A stretch of DNA of 64,000 nt from Vreelandella olivaria. Its GTDB lineage: Bacteria; Pseudomonadota; Gammaproteobacteria; Pseudomonadales; Halomonadaceae. The position numbers were made by a program, and so were the translations under genes. The DNA lies in the NCBI GenBank assembly GCA_004295565.1, contig AP019416.1, forward strand, positions 4,154,001 to 4,218,000, read 5' to 3'. Shown here in pieces: positions 63,325 through 64,000 of the stretch. Below the pieces are notes generated by a model, which did not search any database, had not been told where the DNA came from, and worked only from the letters and a program-made list of their open reading frames with translations. Positions within the stretch are counted from its first letter, which is position 1. Each line of letters opens with the position of its first letter.

Positions 63325-64000
63325 ATGATGACGAATGCTCAACCCTCACCGCGATGGAAACTATTAGCGCCGCTTGCAGTCGCTATCATCGTCGCGCTGA
63401 TACCCACGCCCCCGGGGCTTGCCCCTCATGCGTGGTATTTTTTCGCCGTTTTCCTCGGCTGCGTAGTGGGCTTGATTCTTGAACCACTACCGGGCGCGGT
63501 GGTAGGCCTAATTGGCGTCACCCTTGTGGCGCTGCTTTCAAGGTGGGTGCTGTTCTCTCCGGAACAACTGGCCGCTGAGGGATTTAATGCCGCAGGCCAA
63601 GCCTTTTCGTGGGCCGTGTCGGGCTTTACCAACTCTACGGTATGGCTGATTTTTGGTGCCTTTATGTTTGCCTTGGGGTATGAAAAAACCGGCCTGGGCA
63701 GGCGAATATCTCTCTGGTTGGTCAAGGCAATGGGAAGCGCACCTTAACCCTTGGCTACGCGGTGATGATTGCCGATGGCATTCTGGCACCGTTTACGCCC
63801 TCGAACACCGCACGTAGCGCAGGCACAATCTACCCCGTGATTCGCAACCTGCCGCCGCTTTACGATTCGCACCCCAATGACCCCAGCATGAAGCGCATGG
63901 GCAGCTTTTTGATGTGGACAGCGCTAGCTTCTACCTGTGTGACCAGTTCGCTATTTTTGACTGCTCTAGCGCCCAATCTATTGGCGATCGCGCTAACCGA
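63325..64000 (+). CDS. DASS-family anion (C4-dicarboxylate) transporter, partial
   Basis: N-terminal part of a DASS/CitT-type permease, cut by the window end. It starts MMTNAQPSPRWKLLAPLAVA with AGAGAGGTG upstream. Motifs include AFSWAVSGFTNSTVWLIFGA, FALGYEKTGLGRRISLWLVK and, after a shift near 63740, YAVMIADGILAPFTPSNTAR, typical of 2-oxoglutarate/malate, citrate/succinate and related exchangers. Placed divergent from fumarate reductase, it may exchange fumarate or malate for succinate. Confidence 0.85.

Overview
The window looks like chromosome from a halophilic gammaproteobacterium, most probably Halomonas or a close relative. This is inferred from gene content and protein flavour (class I-E CRISPR, DUF1127, FbaB-type aldolase, frd/men genes, many TRAP and amino-acid catabolic genes), not from a marker gene. 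Most long genes are interrupted by single-base indels, mainly in short homopolymers, while both reading-frame pieces stay conserved. I therefore give whole-gene spans and name the shift sites. Sequencing error is the likeliest cause, because the CRISPR repeats show the same type of change.

Layout. 1-3212: a type I-E CRISPR array (53 repeats seen), continuing off the left edge and read leftward from a leader at 3213-3321. 3322-12547: a complete I-E cas locus on the minus strand (cas3, cas8e, cas11, cas7, cas5, cas6e, cas1, cas2). Between cas3 and cas8e lies the most interesting element of the window: a divergently oriented, crRNA-like mini-unit (two degenerate repeats around a 20-nt pseudo-spacer, 9802-9878). 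Its pseudo-spacer matches a site with an AAG PAM in the cas8e promoter region (9745-9760), with mismatches exactly at positions 6 and 12. A 35-codon ORF with a strong ribosome binding site sits between that promoter and cas8e. This resembles the RNA autoregulators of cas operons (CreR) or CreTA-type modules.

12872-24301: a MocR regulator with a divergent DUF1127-phzF pair, two small heat-shock proteins, a lone PAAR protein, class I aldolase, an iron-siderophore ABC importer with a TonB receptor, and a zinc-ribbon protein. 24317-32028: a membrane-linked cluster of a YqiJ-like protein, a large flotillin and a giant DUF3686/AAA ATPase. 32569-35205: LysE exporter, nucleoside-recognition membrane protein, Lrp regulator, Nudix hydrolase.

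35310-46821: an 11.5-kb block bounded by a perfect 63-bp direct repeat made of the 3' end of a TetR gene. It holds an orphan AbiEi-type antitoxin, a dihydropyrimidinase-like gene, a DMT transporter, a probable hydroxyproline-type amino-acid dehydrogenase (three modules apparently fused), a DapA-family lyase, a TRAP transporter and a GntR regulator. 46822-56203: TetR, methylmalonate-semialdehyde-type dehydrogenase, omega-amino-acid aminotransferase, Na+/solute symporter, GntR, ureidopropionase-like hydrolase and amidase, together suggesting breakdown of ureides, hydantoins or beta-amino acids.

56217-63040: one minus-strand run frdABCD-menBCE, coupling fumarate reductase to menaquinone synthesis, with a divergent DASS-family anion transporter. 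The gap between them carries an FNR/ANR-like palindrome, so the unit probably serves anaerobic fumarate respiration.
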